Of a stretch of 64,000 bases of DNA, positions 53,955 through 62,028 are shown piece by piece. The notes beneath the pieces were generated by a model. That model was not told where the DNA came from. It saw nothing but the letters and a program-made list of their open reading frames with translations, and searched no databases. The stretch is taken from positions 177,812-241,811 of the forward strand of contig JAZQMQ010000024.1 of NCBI GenBank assembly GCA_045543555.1, read 5' to 3'. The translations under genes and the position numbers were made by a program. Every line of letters begins with the position of its first letter. Position 1 is the first letter of the stretch. This stretch comes from Colimorpha_A sp045543555 (GTDB lineage: Bacteria; Bacillota; Clostridia; Oscillospirales; CAG-272).

Positions 53955-54272
53955 TCAGTTAAAAGTAAATACTTTTTTCAGCTGTGGCTGCGCTCCGGTT
54001 ACGGGGTCAAGCTCCATAATGAGAATATCTTTCATATATTCGTTCCATTTGTCAACCACAGAGCTTTCTCTCTGTACCTTAGCAGCATACTCAATACCTT
54101 TTTCACATTCGTAGTAGCCAAAAAGCTCATTTCCGACATTCCATATAGTATAATTTACGATACCAGCGTCATTAAGAACGGCCTTCATTTCGTCCCAAAT
54201 AGCGTCGTGCCGTCTGATATATTCGTCAAGAGCTCCATCTACTATTTTGCCTTTCCACGCGTATTTTTCCAT
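53955..54272 (-). CDS. rhaM: L-rhamnose mutarotase
   Basis: A 105-residue enzyme that interconverts alpha and beta L-rhamnose before isomerisation by RhaA. It has the family's typical core: WKGKIVDGALDEYIRRHDAIWDEM with the catalytic His near 22, GIVNYTIWNVGNELFGYYEC and VVDKWNEYMKDIL. GAGGT lies just before the start. No rhaA, rhaB or rhamnose transporter is nearby. It heads a three-gene operon with the esterase and the 186-residue protein. Confidence 0.9.
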   Translation of the reverse strand: MEKYAWKGKIVDGALDEYIRRHDAIWDEMKAVLNDAGIVNYTIWNVGNELFGYYECEKGIEYAAKVQRESSVVDKWNEYMKDILIMELDPVTGAQPQLKKVFTFN

Positions 54273-54302
54273 GGTTTACCTCACATTGTTTTATTTGATT
54301 AT

Positions 54303-54331
54303 ATTATAAATTATCATTTAATAAATGTCAA
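54303..54331 (-). promoter_or_regulatory. Promoter of the rhaM operon
   Basis: Minus-strand TTGACA (54331-54326), 17-base spacer, TATAAT (54308-54303). Both hexamers are perfect. Confidence 0.8.
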
Positions 54332-54346
54332 TACAGCTTTTATAAG

Positions 54347-54375
54347 TTGACAAAAGCCGATAATTAACTTATAAT
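54347..54375 (+). promoter_or_regulatory. Promoter of birA
   Basis: TTGACA (54347-54352), 17-base spacer, TATAAT (54370-54375). It is divergent from the rhaM promoter, 16 bp away. Confidence 0.8.
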
Positions 54376-54397
54376 CATTAATACCAAGGAGTTTGTT

Positions 54398-55147
54398 ATG
54401 TATCTTAATTTGAATAATCGAACAATAGCAAATATTTTACATTTTAAATCCATTGATTCTACAAACAGCTATTTAATGTCTGAAGCAAAAAAAGGGATGC
54501 CGTCTTGGACTGTAACAATTGCTGATCATCAAACTAACGGTAGGGGAAGATTGGGCAGACGCTTTGAATCTGAAGACCAATCAGGCCTATATATGAGTGT
54601 GCTCATCAGAGATATAGAATCATTCGATCCAACCTTGCTTACGGTAATCGCTTCTGTATCTGTTTGCGAAGCCATAGAGGCTTTTTCAAATAAGCAAATG
54701 ACTATAAAATGGGTCAATGATATTTTATTCGAAGGCAAGAAGGTTTGCGGAATCCTAACCGAAGGTGCTTTTAATGATAATAAGATTTCGTACGCTGTTG
54801 TTGGTGTCGGGATCAATATATCTAAGCCGCAAAATGGTTATCCCGAAGACATAAAAAACATTGCAGACGCAGTCTTTGATAATTACTCAACTGAGCTCCG
54901 TGATCAAATTGCACATGAAATTCTCAGCAGGCTTGAAAACTACGTAAATTGTTATATTCACGACGAAATATTAAGTAAATATAAAAGCAGAAGCTGTGTT
55001 GTCGGTAAAAATGTAACCGTTTTAGGACATATGAATCCATTTAATGCAGTTGTTTGTGATTTTAATTCCGATTTTAGTCTTAAAGTGGTTACTGAGGACG
55101 GAATAACTATGTCGCTTAGAAGCGGAGAGATCAGCATAAAAATTTAA
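54398..55147 (+). CDS. birA: Biotin-[acetyl-CoA-carboxylase] ligase
   Basis: A 249-residue biotin protein ligase. The biotinyl-AMP loop is GRGRLGRRFESEDQSG with SSTNSYLM-like start SIDSTNSYLM, then KWVNDILFEGKKVCGILTE, and the small C-terminal SH3 domain ends it. It has no N-terminal winged-helix domain, so unlike E. coli BirA it is not a repressor. CAAGGAG precedes the ATG. It is monocistronic and ends at a bidirectional terminator. Confidence 0.93.
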   Translation: MYLNLNNRTIANILHFKSIDSTNSYLMSEAKKGMPSWTVTIADHQTNGRGRLGRRFESEDQSGLYMSVLIRDIESFDPTLLTVIASVSVCEAIEAFSNKQMTIKWVNDILFEGKKVCGILTEGAFNDNKISYAVVGVGINISKPQNGYPEDIKNIADAVFDNYSTELRDQIAHEILSRLENYVNCYIHDEILSKYKSRSCVVGKNVTVLGHMNPFNAVVCDFNSDFSLKVVTEDGITMSLRSGEISIKI

Positions 55148-55170
55148 AAAGCAGGCATTGCCTGCTTTTT
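55146..55170. terminator. Bidirectional terminator between birA and the SLC13 gene
   Basis: AAAAAGCAGGC (55146-55156) and GCCTGCTTTTT (55160-55170) with an ATT loop. A-run and T-run flank both sides. Confidence 0.85.
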
Positions 55171-56312
55171 CATATTATTGAGCAAAAAAATGCAAGGATT
55201 ATTAAAAACGAGAAATTGAATGCCGAAAACATAATTAAATATTTTTTGGTCTCATTACCATACAATGTCTGATATTGTCTGAAGGTTATAAGACTCGCTA
55301 AAGAGGCAATCAAAGTTCCTGTACCTCCTATATTTACACCGAGAAGAAGATCTTTGTAGTTAGTTGTAAACTCGGATAACAGAATAGCGGATGGAACGTT
55401 GCTTATACCTTGACAGGATAGAGCAGAGAATATCAGAGTGTTTTTATTCATGAGGTGGGAAAGAAGGTTGCTGACCGCGTCGATTCTTGCCATATTTCCC
55501 GCAAAAATAAAGAAGCATACAAACGTTAGCAAAAGTCCGTAATCAACGTCCTTAAGCGCTTTTCTATCAGCAAATAAAAGTATGACCGGAATTACTATTA
55601 GTCCAATATAATATGGTATTACTCTGAAAACTATTACAAGCGAGAAGATAAATAGTGCTAAATATAGAACGGTTCTTTTTATGGGAAGAGGTGCGGAGTC
55701 ATAATCGGATAGCTTGATTTTTTCGTTCTTCACAAAAATAAAACAAGAGCCGATTATCATTACGATCGACAGTGTGAAAGGCGGGAGCATAATGAGGGTG
55801 AACTCACCTGTGGGGATTGAAAACTTGTTATACAAGTATAAATTTTGCGGATTTCCGAATGGAGTGAGCATTCCGCCAAGGTTTGCGGCAATGTTCTGCA
55901 TAATAAATGTGAAGCAAACGTATTTTTCTTGATTTGTTTCTTTAAGAGCTATGTAACCAAGAGGAAGAAATGTAATTAAAGCCATATCGTTTGCGATAAG
56001 CATTGAGCCGACAAATGTTATGATCAGCAATGATATAATAGTAACTCTTGTTTTTCCTGTAAGTGATACAAGCTTTCTTGAAACAACCGTGAAAAACTTT
56101 ATGTTGCGCAGTGCACATATAACCGCTAATGTACAGAAAAGGCAAGTAATTGTTCTGTAATCGATATATGAGGAATATTCTGCATCCGGAGGTACTATAA
56201 ACGATGTTATAACTGCGGCAATAAAAGCAATTGTGAGTACTATATTATTTTTGAACGCATCTATTATGAAATGTAAATTATGATGCTTGTTTGCCGGATG
56301 ATTTGCTACCAT
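55170..56312 (-). CDS. SLC13/ArsB-NhaD-type permease
   Basis: A 380-residue integral membrane protein with about ten hydrophobic helices. FVGSMLIANDMALITFLPLGYIAL and NIAANLGGMLTPFGNPQNLYLY fit the helical-hairpin substrate loops of the ion transporter (IT) superfamily; the second half has SNVPSAILLSEFTTNYKDLLLGVNIGGTGT. Members move anions such as citrate, dicarboxylates or arsenite. It is shorter than most SLC13 proteins. The substrate is unknown. A possible promoter with TTGTTT, 17 bases, TATAAT lies at 56340-56368 on the minus strand. Confidence 0.82.
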   Translation of the reverse strand: MVANHPANKHHNLHFIIDAFKNNIVLTIAFIAAVITSFIVPPDAEYSSYIDYRTITCLFCTLAVICALRNIKFFTVVSRKLVSLTGKTRVTIISLLIITFVGSMLIANDMALITFLPLGYIALKETNQEKYVCFTFIMQNIAANLGGMLTPFGNPQNLYLYNKFSIPTGEFTLIMLPPFTLSIVMIIGSCFIFVKNEKIKLSDYDSAPLPIKRTVLYLALFIFSLVIVFRVIPYYIGLIVIPVILLFADRKALKDVDYGLLLTFVCFFIFAGNMARIDAVSNLLSHLMNKNTLIFSALSCQGISNVPSAILLSEFTTNYKDLLLGVNIGGTGTLIASLASLITFRQYQTLYGNETKKYLIMFSAFNFSFLIILAFFCSII

Positions 56313-56430
56313 ATAAACTCCTTGAATTTTATCGAAGAAATTATACCAAATTGCAAATTTTCAAACAAGATAAATCTTTAACAATAATTTTCGATATGTA
56401 TAAAAATATTTGATCTATCTTTCAAAAGAC

Positions 56431-56459
56431 TTGATTTTTCTCTTATTAAGTAGTATAAT
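56431..56459 (+). promoter_or_regulatory. Promoter of the SCP2-like/aminotransferase/galT operon
   Basis: TTGATT (56431-56436), 17-base spacer, TATAAT (56454-56459), 35 bases before the first start codon. Confidence 0.75.
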
Positions 56460-56493
56460 CAATATTATATAACAAATTTGGTACGGAGTTAAC

Positions 56494-57249
56494 ATGAGAG
56501 ACGAGAGAACCCTGTCATTTATAAATTTTTACGCAATTCTAGGAGCCATCACAGAACTGAGTAAGGTTGACAAACACGCAAAAGAAATTATAGGAAATAA
56601 AAACGTAACTATTGAAATTGCGGTAAAGAACGGCCCGACCGGGCGTCTTGCATTTTCAAACGGAGAATGTAATATTTATGAAGGAGCAGGGAAGTGCGAT
56701 ATCAGACTTCCTTTCTCATCGCCAAAGAAATTTAACGGCATGATTGAAGGAACTGTCACCCCGATTCCCAATAAAGGTTTTACTAAAATAGGATTTCTTT
56801 TAAAGAAATTTATTCCCTTGACCGATCTTCTTACAAAGTATTTACGCCCGACTGATGAAGATATGAAGGATCAAGAATTTTTCAGAATTTCTACCCTCCT
56901 TACATTCTACGTTGTATCTGAAGCTCTGTCTCAAATTGGAAATTACGATAAAGTCGGTATGTGCAGTGCTTCATATATCGTTGACGGAACCGTAAAGATG
57001 TCAATTGGCGATATTGCAGGCGCGGGTATTACAGCCAAAGATCATGTTTTACATACTACTCATGAAATGCCAAGTAAATATCTGTCGTATATGATGTTTT
57101 CAGATCTTCAGCTTGCATCTGATCTATTCAGCGGTAAAGTTAATTCTGTCGCCTGCGTTGGTCACGGTAAGATCAAAATAGGCGGAATGATCTCTCAGGT
57201 TGATAATATGAACCGAATACTCGACAGAGTTTCAATGTATCTCGCTTAA
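56494..57249 (+). CDS. SCP2-like (sterol carrier protein 2 fold) protein of unknown function
   Basis: A 251-residue protein. Its last 40 residues (SDLQLASDLFSGKVNSVACVGHGKIKIGGMISQVDNMNRIL) have the pattern of the end of an SCP2 domain, whose hydrophobic pocket holds lipid-like ligands. The N-terminal part (NVTIEIAVKNGPTGRLAFSNGECNIYEGAGKCDIRLPFSSPKKF) looks like the start of that domain, with a helical insert (residues about 90-185) between. No signal peptide or membrane helix is seen. It starts the operon and ends 11 bases before the aminotransferase gene. Its role is not known. Confidence 0.6.
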   Translation: MRDERTLSFINFYAILGAITELSKVDKHAKEIIGNKNVTIEIAVKNGPTGRLAFSNGECNIYEGAGKCDIRLPFSSPKKFNGMIEGTVTPIPNKGFTKIGFLLKKFIPLTDLLTKYLRPTDEDMKDQEFFRISTLLTFYVVSEALSQIGNYDKVGMCSASYIVDGTVKMSIGDIAGAGITAKDHVLHTTHEMPSKYLSYMMFSDLQLASDLFSGKVNSVACVGHGKIKIGGMISQVDNMNRILDRVSMYLA

Positions 57250-57260
57250 GGAGGCGTATA

Positions 57261-58511
57261 ATGTTTAAAATTAATGATTATACAAAAAGCAGAGAAGCCT
57301 TCACGCGAGCTGAAAAGGTTATTCCTTCAGGCATTTATGGTCACTTAGGACCCGCGGAAGGATGTTTTGTTCCGGTCGAAGCATTCCCGTTCTTTTCAAG
57401 CAAAGCGCAGGGAAGTTATTTTTGGGACCTTGATGGAAACAGATTTATTGACTATATGTGTGCTTACGGTCCGAATATTCTTGGATACAATGATCCCGAC
57501 GTTGACGAAGCCGCCGCAAAGCAAAGAAAGCTTGGTGACTGCACAACTGCGCCAAGCACTAAAATGATTGAATTTGCTGAGCTTCTTGTTGATACTGTAG
57601 CAAGCGCTGATTGGGCATTTTTTGCAAAGAACGGTAACGACGTTACTACAATGGCGGTTCTGACTGCTCGTGCTTATACTCACAGAAAGAAAATTGTGTT
57701 CTTTAAGGGTTATTATCACGGTATTTCTCCTTGGACGCAAAAAATTGATTATGCGGGCATCATTGAAGAAGACGTATGCAATAACATTTATCTTGATTGG
57801 AACGATATAGATGCAGTTGAAGAATCGTTTATAAAGTACAAAGGACAAATTGCCGCAGTTATCGCACAGCCATATATGCATAACAACTTTATGGATAACG
57901 AGTTGCCTGCGAAAGATTTTTGGGCTAAAGTCAGAAAGCTGTGCACGGATAACGATGTTGTTCTCGTAATAGACGACGTAAGAGCCGGCTTCCGCCTTGA
58001 TATCGCAGGAAGCGACCACTATTTTGGATTTGAAGCAGATTTAATTTGCTTCTGCAAGGCACTTGCGAACGGATATAACGTTTCTGCGCTTTGCGGTAAG
58101 GATTTTCTTAAGAATACAGTATCTTCGCTTAGTTATACCGGCAGCTATTGGTTGTCCGCAGTACCGTTTGCGGCGGGAATTGCTTGTATCAATAAAATGA
58201 AAAAGCTTGATTGTCCAAAGATACTGATAGAGAAGGGAACGAAGCTTAAGAACGGACTTATAGAAACCGCAACAAAATACGGTTATGATCTACACGTAAG
58301 CGGAGTCCCGTCGTTGTTCTATCTAAGACTTGCTGACGATTCTTCGCTTATGCTTCATCAAGAGTGGATTGCGGAGTGTGTAAAGCGAGGCGTATATTTT
58401 ACAAATCATCATAATCATTTTATAAACGCATCGTTGACCGATGAAGACATTGCTGCAACTATTGCTGTAGCGGATGAAGCATTCTCAATAATTAGAAACA
58501 GACATTCATAA
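57261..58511 (+). CDS. Class III PLP aminotransferase, glutamate-1-semialdehyde aminomutase-like
   Basis: A 416-residue fold-type I PLP enzyme. It has GSYFWDLDGNRFIDYMCAYGPNILGYN at the N-terminus, FAKNGNDVTTMAVLTARA for PLP phosphate binding, VLVIDDVRAGFRLD (Asp that pairs with the pyridine N) and the PLP lysine K266 in FCKALANGYNVSALCG. It resembles GSA aminomutase (HemL) and its relatives that act on sugars or amino acids, but no haem genes are near. It sits between the SCP2-like protein and galT, so its substrate may be a nucleotide-linked or lipid-linked compound. The gene starts after AAGGAGGCG. Confidence 0.85.
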   Translation: MFKINDYTKSREAFTRAEKVIPSGIYGHLGPAEGCFVPVEAFPFFSSKAQGSYFWDLDGNRFIDYMCAYGPNILGYNDPDVDEAAAKQRKLGDCTTAPSTKMIEFAELLVDTVASADWAFFAKNGNDVTTMAVLTARAYTHRKKIVFFKGYYHGISPWTQKIDYAGIIEEDVCNNIYLDWNDIDAVEESFIKYKGQIAAVIAQPYMHNNFMDNELPAKDFWAKVRKLCTDNDVVLVIDDVRAGFRLDIAGSDHYFGFEADLICFCKALANGYNVSALCGKDFLKNTVSSLSYTGSYWLSAVPFAAGIACINKMKKLDCPKILIEKGTKLKNGLIETATKYGYDLHVSGVPSLFYLRLADDSSLMLHQEWIAECVKRGVYFTNHHNHFINASLTDEDIAATIAVADEAFSIIRNRHS

Positions 58512-58526
58512 ACAGAGGTGAAAATA

Positions 58527-60038
58527 ATGATTTACAGAGCAATTAAGGAGCTTATTGAGTATTCGTTAATTAATGAGCTGATTACAAAAGAAGATGAATT
58601 ATATTCGATCAATAGGATCCTTGAGGTGCTTAATCTGAATGGCTACGAGGAAAGAGACGTAACCGAACAAAGACAGCTGCATGAAATCCTTAGTGATATT
58701 TGTGACTATGCTGTTGACCGGGGAATCATTGAGGACGGAATAGTATATCGCGATCTGTTTGACACGAAAATCATGGGCGCGCTGATGCCTCGTCCTTCTG
58801 AAGTTGTTTCAAAATTTAATCAGTTATATAGCGATGATCCTAAAAAGGCTACAGACTGGTATTATAAACTCAGCTGCGACAGTAATTACATAAGACGAGA
58901 CAGAATAATTAAAGACAAAAAATGGACTCTCACAACCGATTATGGTGTAATGGACATTACAATCAATCTTTCAAAGCCCGAAAAGGATCCAAAGGCAATT
59001 GCCGCTGCTCGCACTATGAAGCAAAATGGTGCAGCTTATCCCCAATGTGCCCTTTGTAAAGAAAACGAGGGTTATGCCGGTCATTTGAATGCAGCTCCCA
59101 GACAGAATCACAGACTAATACCCGTCACGATAAACGATACGCCTTGGATGTTCCAGTATTCTCCCTACGTATATTATAATGAACACTGCATAGTGTTCAA
59201 TTCAGAGCATACTCCTATGGCAATCAATAAAGCAACCTTCAGAAAACTTCTTGATTTTGTTGTTCAGTATCCTCACTATTTCGTAGGATCAAACGCGGAT
59301 CTGCCCATAGTTGGCGGTTCGATACTCACTCACGATCATTTCCAAGGCGGTAACTACACTTTTGCAATGGCAAAAGCAGAGGTTGAAACCGAAATAACCT
59401 TTAAGGGCTTTGAGGATGTGCAGGCGGGAATTGTCAAGTGGCCTATGTCTGTAATCAGACTCTCTTCTCCCAATACAGACAGAATCGTAGAGCTTGCAAG
59501 CGTGATTTTGGATAAGTGGATTGCATATTCGGATGAGGATTCCTTTATTTACGCTTATACAAACGGTGAAAGACATAATACAATAACACCTATAGCACGA
59601 AAGAAAGATGATAACTACGAGCTAGACCTTGTGCTTCGAAATAACATAACAACCGAAGATCGCCCTCTCGGTGTTTATCATCCACGTCCTGAATATCATC
59701 ACATAAAGAAGGAAAACATCGGTCTTATCGAGGTTATGGGTCTGGCTGTTCTTCCGGCAAGACTTAAAAACGAGCTTTTCGAGCTTGCTGACGCAATATT
59801 AAACCGAACCGATTTGAATTCAACACCTACTCTTGCCATCCATGCAGATTGGGCTAATCAAATTATTGAAAGACGCCCCGAATTACTGAATATGAAGGAT
59901 AAGATTGACATTCTCGACGTGCTTGAACACGAAACAGGTGTTATTTTCTCAAAGTGTCTCGAGGATGCCGGCGTATATTCAAGAGACAAAGAGGGAAAAG
60001 AAGCGTTCTTGAGATTTGTGTCTTTCGTTAATAATTAA
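58527..60038 (+). CDS. galT: UDP-glucose-hexose-1-phosphate uridylyltransferase, type 2 (GalT)
   Basis: A 503-residue enzyme of the Leloir pathway, of the long Firmicutes-type GalT family. The start at 58527 has AGAGGTG 5-6 bases upstream; the in-frame GTG at 58518 is part of that site. Characteristic blocks are QCALCKENEGYAGHLNAAPRQNH, VGSNADLPIVGGS and the active-site HDHFQGG (His-x-His-x-Gln, residues about 269-273). The C-terminal part, about 190 residues, is intact. No galK or galE is adjacent, which is unusual for galT. Confidence 0.93.
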   Translation: MIYRAIKELIEYSLINELITKEDELYSINRILEVLNLNGYEERDVTEQRQLHEILSDICDYAVDRGIIEDGIVYRDLFDTKIMGALMPRPSEVVSKFNQLYSDDPKKATDWYYKLSCDSNYIRRDRIIKDKKWTLTTDYGVMDITINLSKPEKDPKAIAAARTMKQNGAAYPQCALCKENEGYAGHLNAAPRQNHRLIPVTINDTPWMFQYSPYVYYNEHCIVFNSEHTPMAINKATFRKLLDFVVQYPHYFVGSNADLPIVGGSILTHDHFQGGNYTFAMAKAEVETEITFKGFEDVQAGIVKWPMSVIRLSSPNTDRIVELASVILDKWIAYSDEDSFIYAYTNGERHNTITPIARKKDDNYELDLVLRNNITTEDRPLGVYHPRPEYHHIKKENIGLIEVMGLAVLPARLKNELFELADAILNRTDLNSTPTLAIHADWANQIIERRPELLNMKDKIDILDVLEHETGVIFSKCLEDAGVYSRDKEGKEAFLRFVSFVNN

Positions 60039-60049
60039 TTAAAAGATTA

Positions 60050-60078
60050 TTGACATTTAAACATTGTTGTGTTATAAT
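60050..60078 (+). promoter_or_regulatory. Consensus promoter of the zinc-ribbon membrane protein
   Basis: TTGACA (60050-60055), 17-base spacer, TATAAT (60073-60078). Both hexamers are perfect, 38 bases before the ATG at 60116. Confidence 0.88.
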
Positions 60079-60115
60079 GTTTCAAGTTAAAACTAATTAT
60101 TTTGGAGGAATCAAA

Positions 60116-60925
60116 ATGTTTTGTAACAAATGTGGCAAAGAGCTTCCCGATAACGCTCAGTTCTGCTCAGCTTGCGGAAACCAGGTAGGCGCAGCTCCTG
60201 CTGCCGCTGCTCCTGCAGCTCCCGCTCAGACCCCTGTAATATTCAAGAGACTCATCGGACAGCTCTCAAATTTCTTCACAAAGAAGAACCCCCTCGGTGT
60301 TGTTGCTAATTCTGCAAAGGATAACAGCTTCTCCGGACTTATTCTTGCGATCTTCGGTATCATCGCTATGTCTCTCGGCACCATGGTCAACGTAAACCAG
60401 GGCATGCTTGCTTTCGCTAAGCAGCGGATAAAGGATGCCGATATGAAGTGGACCTCAGAAATGGCTAAGAAGCTTGCTGAGTCTTATCCCTGCGGCGCTT
60501 CCTTCCTTCTCACACTTCTCGGCGTAACCGTTACATTCGCAGCAGCGGGGGTTATGCTCTATGTCGTAGCTAACTACGTTGCTAAGAAGCCTCTCACTTT
60601 AAGCGGGGCTTTCAACATCGTTTCCTACGCATCCATCCCCATGATCTGTGCAGCTATCCTTAATATGCTTCTCGGTCTTATCTGGATCACTCTCGCTCCT
60701 CTTGCAATGTTTTTTGCCGGAATCACAACAGTTCTTCTTATCGTTGCAGCCTTCAATAAGGTTATCGACTCTGAAAAGAGCTTCTCTTGTGATATGATCG
60801 TTATTGTTTCCGTAGCTCTTGTAGCTCTTATCTTTGGAGCAATCGCTCTTAATGGCATCAACAACGCCAAGGACGCAGAGGGATGCATTATTTACCTCTT
60901 CTCCTACTGGTTCAAGATTAAGTAA
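60116..60925 (+). CDS. Zinc-ribbon protein with four or more membrane helices (Yip1-like)
   Basis: A 269-residue protein. The ATG at 60116 follows TTGGAGG. Residues 3-22 form a CNKCGKELPDNAQFCSACG zinc ribbon, then an Ala/Pro linker (residues about 25-45). Residues about 75 onward hold four long hydrophobic stretches (LILAIFGIIAMSLGTMV, LLTLLGVTVTFAAAGVMLYVVANYV, IPMICAAILNMLLGLIWITL, IVIVSVALVALIFGAIAL) that look like a Yip1-type membrane domain. Codons are richer in C and G than in the neighbours, and the promoter and ribosome binding site are ideal, so it may be abundant. Its function is not known. Confidence 0.78.
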   Translation: MFCNKCGKELPDNAQFCSACGNQVGAAPAAAAPAAPAQTPVIFKRLIGQLSNFFTKKNPLGVVANSAKDNSFSGLILAIFGIIAMSLGTMVNVNQGMLAFAKQRIKDADMKWTSEMAKKLAESYPCGASFLLTLLGVTVTFAAAGVMLYVVANYVAKKPLTLSGAFNIVSYASIPMICAAILNMLLGLIWITLAPLAMFFAGITTVLLIVAAFNKVIDSEKSFSCDMIVIVSVALVALIFGAIALNGINNAKDAEGCIIYLFSYWFKIK

Positions 60926-60991
60926 TCAGGCTTAATTACATAAAAGCTATCGCGAAAGGCTGATTTTCATAAGAAAGTTTGCAAATTGTAG

Positions 60992-61012
60992 GGACCGGCG
61001 TCCCGCCGGTCC
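60992..61012. repeat. Short GC-rich palindrome (GGACCGGCG / CGCCGGTCC)
   Basis: Perfect 9-bp arms (60992-61000 and 61004-61012) around TCC, in a GTAGGGACCGGCG context. It is the first of several GTAGGG-type palindromic elements in this end of the window and is unlike the AT-rich surroundings. Confidence 0.6.
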
Positions 61013-61048
61013 AAAAAGGCATATTTGCAACGCAGAAGGCAAAGATTA

Positions 61049-61088
61049 ACCCCGACAGATTTTCAAGGTCTGTCGGGGTAATTTTATT
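61049..61088. terminator. Terminator between the zinc-ribbon gene and the orphan gene
   Basis: ACCCCGACAGA (61049-61059) pairs with TCTGTCGGGGT (61069-61079), then AATTTTATTTT. It faces both convergent genes. Confidence 0.8.
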
Positions 61089-61112
61089 TTGTTCTGTTCG
61101 ATAAATTGGAAT

Positions 61113-61679
61113 TTATCTTTCAAATTTTCTATCGTATCCAAGACATTCTCTGAACATTTTTTCGCCGATATATTTCCTTAAATCAAACTCGTATCCACGA
61201 TAGTACTTATTCCAATAACTGATCATTCTTGAGTAGCTTTTTCTGACGGGCACTCTATTTTTTAGACAAAAATCTTGAATGTCTGTATTATCTCGTTCCT
61301 TCAATTTGTCATATATAATTTCAATTAGTTCAATCACATATTCGTCGCATAGCTTGATTACAAACGGAATGACCCATTGTTCAATCGGCATGTCTAACAG
61401 TTTCCGCAGATATTTTTCTCTAATATATCCATTACAACTTCTTGTATAGATACAACAAAGTATTTGCTTTTGTGTTTGATTTAGTTTTTCGTATTCTACA
61501 TCATAAATATCTAATAAGTACATTCTATATGGAATAGCAACAACACTGTTTTCAATGATATATTCAATAACATTGTCGCTTGTGGAAAATGGAACATTAT
61601 TGAATGTAGTTTGGGGAATCGTTTCTATCACTCTATTAAGGTTTTCTTTTAAATCACTTGGAAAAGCACCGTAAAACAT
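61113..61679 (-). CDS. Orphan hypothetical protein of 188 residues
   Basis: I do not recognise this gene. AAAGGAG lies 7-9 bases before the ATG, so it is likely expressed. The protein has no membrane segment. It is Tyr/Ile/Arg-rich, with helical stretches (CCIYTRSCNGYIREKYLRKLL, FVIKLCDEYVIELIEIIYDKL). It starts MFYGAFPSDLKENLNRVIE and ends basic. It lies between the palindromic repeats and outside any operon, in an accessory region. It could be a remnant of a mobile element. Confidence 0.55.
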   Translation of the reverse strand: MFYGAFPSDLKENLNRVIETIPQTTFNNVPFSTSDNVIEYIIENSVVAIPYRMYLLDIYDVEYEKLNQTQKQILCCIYTRSCNGYIREKYLRKLLDMPIEQWVIPFVIKLCDEYVIELIEIIYDKLKERDNTDIQDFCLKNRVPVRKSYSRMISYWNKYYRGYEFDLRKYIGEKMFRECLGYDRKFER

Positions 61680-61776
61680 TCAATCACACTCCTTTATCAA
61701 GTTCACATTTATCGTTCTGTTTTATCGCAATTTTCGTCTCTGTATTATAAAGGCATCGAGCAAAGCCCATACCCCT

Positions 61777-61851
61777 GTAGGGCGGGGGTTTACTCCCCCC
61801 CGTCTTATTGACTTAAATTTCATATTGCGGCGGGAGCGAGCCCCGCCCTAC
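61777..61851. repeat. MITE-like element with 11-bp inverted ends (GTAGGGCGGGG)
   Basis: A 75-bp unit with perfect 11-bp inverted repeats: GTAGGGCGGGG (61777-61787) and CCCCGCCCTAC (61841-61851). The interior is AT-richer and holds a second GC-rich stretch. No ORF is present. It looks like a short non-autonomous palindromic element. Confidence 0.65.
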
Positions 61852-61912
61852 GATGTAACCAAATTATAACACAAATTGGCAGAGAAAACAATCACTCTGC
61901 CGAAATTTGTTT

Positions 61913-61980
61913 GTAGGGGTGACCATTGCGCCCGTTTTTTGATTTGCGATTGTTTGCGGGCGACCAATGGTCGCCCCTAC
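61913..61980. repeat. MITE-like palindromic element (GTAGGGGTGACCATTG ends)
   Basis: A 68-bp unit. The left end GTAGGGGTGACCATTG and the right end CAATGGTCGCCCCTAC (61965-61980) are near-perfect inverted repeats with one mismatch. The interior is AT-rich. It has the same GTAGGG start as the 61777 element and lies 61 bp from it. Confidence 0.7.
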
Positions 61981-62028
61981 GGTAAACTTCCTTATGAGAA
62001 GGCGCCTAACGCGATAGCTTTTATTTTT

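Larger units (their letters stand above)
61680..62028. other. Gene-poor stretch holding the MITE-like repeats
   Basis: About 350 bases with no convincing gene. It holds the ribosome binding site of the orphan gene, then the 61777-61851 and 61913-61980 palindromic units, and AT-rich filler. A short plus-strand ORF across 61876-62139 runs through the palindrome and the recombinase 3' end and is not supported. Confidence 0.6.

Noticed and set aside
60992..61980. CRISPR array at the repeat cluster
   Set aside because: The units differ in sequence and spacing, are only two or three and carry inverted ends; no cas genes are near.
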